From JABIEQ01 sp964516055 (GTDB taxonomy: Bacteria > Patescibacteriota > Patescibacteriia > Magasanikbacterales > UBA922), in the NCBI GenBank assembly GCA_964516055.1, contig CAZEYK010000053.1, positions 1-6,406 of the forward strand: a stretch of DNA of 6,406 nucleotides, read 5' to 3'. The position numbers and the translations under genes were made by a program. The notes beneath the pieces were generated by a model. The model had not been told where the DNA came from. It worked only from the letters and a program-made list of their open reading frames with translations, and searched no databases. The stretch's first letter is position 1, and every line of letters starts with the position of its first letter. Shown here piece after piece: positions 5,489 through 6,406 of this stretch.

Positions 5489-6406
5489 ATGAACCTGAAC
5501 ACAAAAGTAACTCAATTAAAAGGAGTAGGGAATGTCTTCGCAAAACGGTTGCATAAACTTGGTATTCATACTGCAGAAGACCTCCTATTTCATTTTCCAT
5601 TTCGTTACGAAGATTACAGTAAAACGATTCCGATTGAAGAATTACAAGAAGGACAACAAGTAACGATAAAAGCAAAAATAGAAATTATCAACACACGTAG
5701 AAGCCCACGAAAACGGACACTTCTCACCGAAGCCGTGATTGCTGATGATACAGACCAAATGAAAATTGTATGGTTTGGACAGCCATATATTAAAAATGTT
5801 TTGAGCGTTGGTGATATGGTGTATTTTTCTGGAAAAGTACAAATGGGAATGCTCGGCAAAGAAATGATAAGTCCAACATACGAAAAAATACAAACAGGAA
5901 AAGAGACAACGCACACGGCACGCATTGTTCCTATGTATCCACTCACGTTAGGAATAACACAAAAGCAACTTCGTGCAATCATTACGCAAGTTATTCCATT
6001 AGCAGATCAAACAACTGATTGGCTTCCTGAAAGCATATTGGATCAAACAGATTTGATCGCGCTTCCTGCGGCCATGAAAGCTATTCACTTTCCAGAAACA
6101 AACGAAGAACTTTCCGTTGCAGAAAAGCGATTAAAATTTGATGAACTTTTTTTACGTCAGCTTCGTGCCGAGCGTATTCGTCAATCTATAAAACAGGCAA
6201 CGGCTACGCAAATACCATTTGATGAAGAAGCAATGAAACAGTTCGTTAGCACACTTCCTTTTATCTTAACCAAAGATCAAAAAGTTGCCGCCTGGGAAAT
6301 ATTTCAAGACATGCAAAAACCTTCACCAATGAATAGACTGCTTGAAGGAGACGTGGGAGTAGGGAAAACTGTTGTTGCTGCCATGGCAATAAAACAGGTA
6401 ATAGAC
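5489..6406 (+). CDS. recG: ATP-dependent DNA helicase RecG (3' end cut by window edge)
   Basis: RecG is a double-stranded DNA translocase that remodels stalled replication forks and branched recombination intermediates. The frame is open from the ATG for 306 codons to the right edge; family members are usually about 680-700 residues, so less than half is present. Seen in order: an N-terminal helix-hairpin-helix-like segment LKGVGNVFAKRL (10-21) followed by DLLFHFPFRYEDY (31-43), which is typical of RecG; the OB-fold wedge domain (about 55-140); the linker with IVPMYPLT (146-153); the Q-motif region LTKDQ (260-264); and Walker A in RLLEGDVGVGKTVVA (283-297). The usual Ser of GDVGSGKT is Val291. 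The start is fixed by the promoter 9 nt upstream and by the family N-terminus. It begins a new transcript after the tRNA terminator. Confidence 0.96.
   Translation, partial: MNLNTKVTQLKGVGNVFAKRLHKLGIHTAEDLLFHFPFRYEDYSKTIPIEELQEGQQVTIKAKIEIINTRRSPRKRTLLTEAVIADDTDQMKIVWFGQPYIKNVLSVGDMVYFSGKVQMGMLGKEMISPTYEKIQTGKETTHTARIVPMYPLTLGITQKQLRAIITQVIPLADQTTDWLPESILDQTDLIALPAAMKAIHFPETNEELSVAEKRLKFDELFLRQLRAERIRQSIKQATATQIPFDEEAMKQFVSTLPFILTKDQKVAAWEIFQDMQKPSPMNRLLEGDVGVGKTVVAAMAIKQVID

Noticed and set aside
5614..5982. 122-codon open frame on the minus strand, and an overlapping 90-codon one
   Set aside because: Both are antisense to recG, whose helix-hairpin-helix-like, wedge and Walker A motifs are clear; their Cys- and Phe-rich products look like shadow translation.
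6335..6373. Val in place of Ser in the RecG Walker A as a sign of inactivity
   Set aside because: The essential Gly, Lys and Thr are all present and the variable position of GxxxxGKT tolerates Val, so loss of function is not implied.

Overview
The window looks like a compact, AT-rich bacterial chromosome segment that carries housekeeping genes and no mobile DNA. Short spacers, an unassigned small two-helix membrane protein, several first genes without a Shine-Dalgarno sequence, and divergent versions of universal proteins suggest a member of the Candidate Phyla Radiation (Patescibacteria). That placement is inferred from style, not from a marker gene. All complete proteins read with the standard code: no in-frame TGA was seen in the coding regions.

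Left half, minus strand: a cluster reads right to left as an LCP-family (LytR-CpsA-Psr) membrane protein (4646-3180), a structured spacer (3179-3075) with two stem-loops, the ribosome-assembly GTPase der (3074-1674), peptidyl-tRNA hydrolase pth (1610-1065), and the DNA-uptake and recombination protein dprA (1043 to the left edge, missing its last few codons). der, pth and dprA are close together and are probably cotranscribed.

Right half, plus strand: a divergent spacer (4647-4731) holds back-to-back promoters for the LCP gene and for a 167-residue two-helix membrane protein of unknown function (4732-5235). Next come a hairpin terminator, a tRNA-Arg gene with anticodon GCG (5310-5381), a second terminator, and the first 306 codons of recG (5489 to the right edge).

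Together the genes serve cell-envelope polymer attachment (LCP), translation (der, pth, tRNA-Arg) and DNA recombination or repair (dprA, recG). No new multi-gene system is visible. The most interesting signals are regulatory. Three genes have a -10-like element exactly 9 nt before ATG and no Shine-Dalgarno sequence, which predicts leaderless mRNAs. Two consecutive spacers overlap a terminator with the next gene's -35 element. The tRNA-Arg carries G34 where most bacteria have A34.
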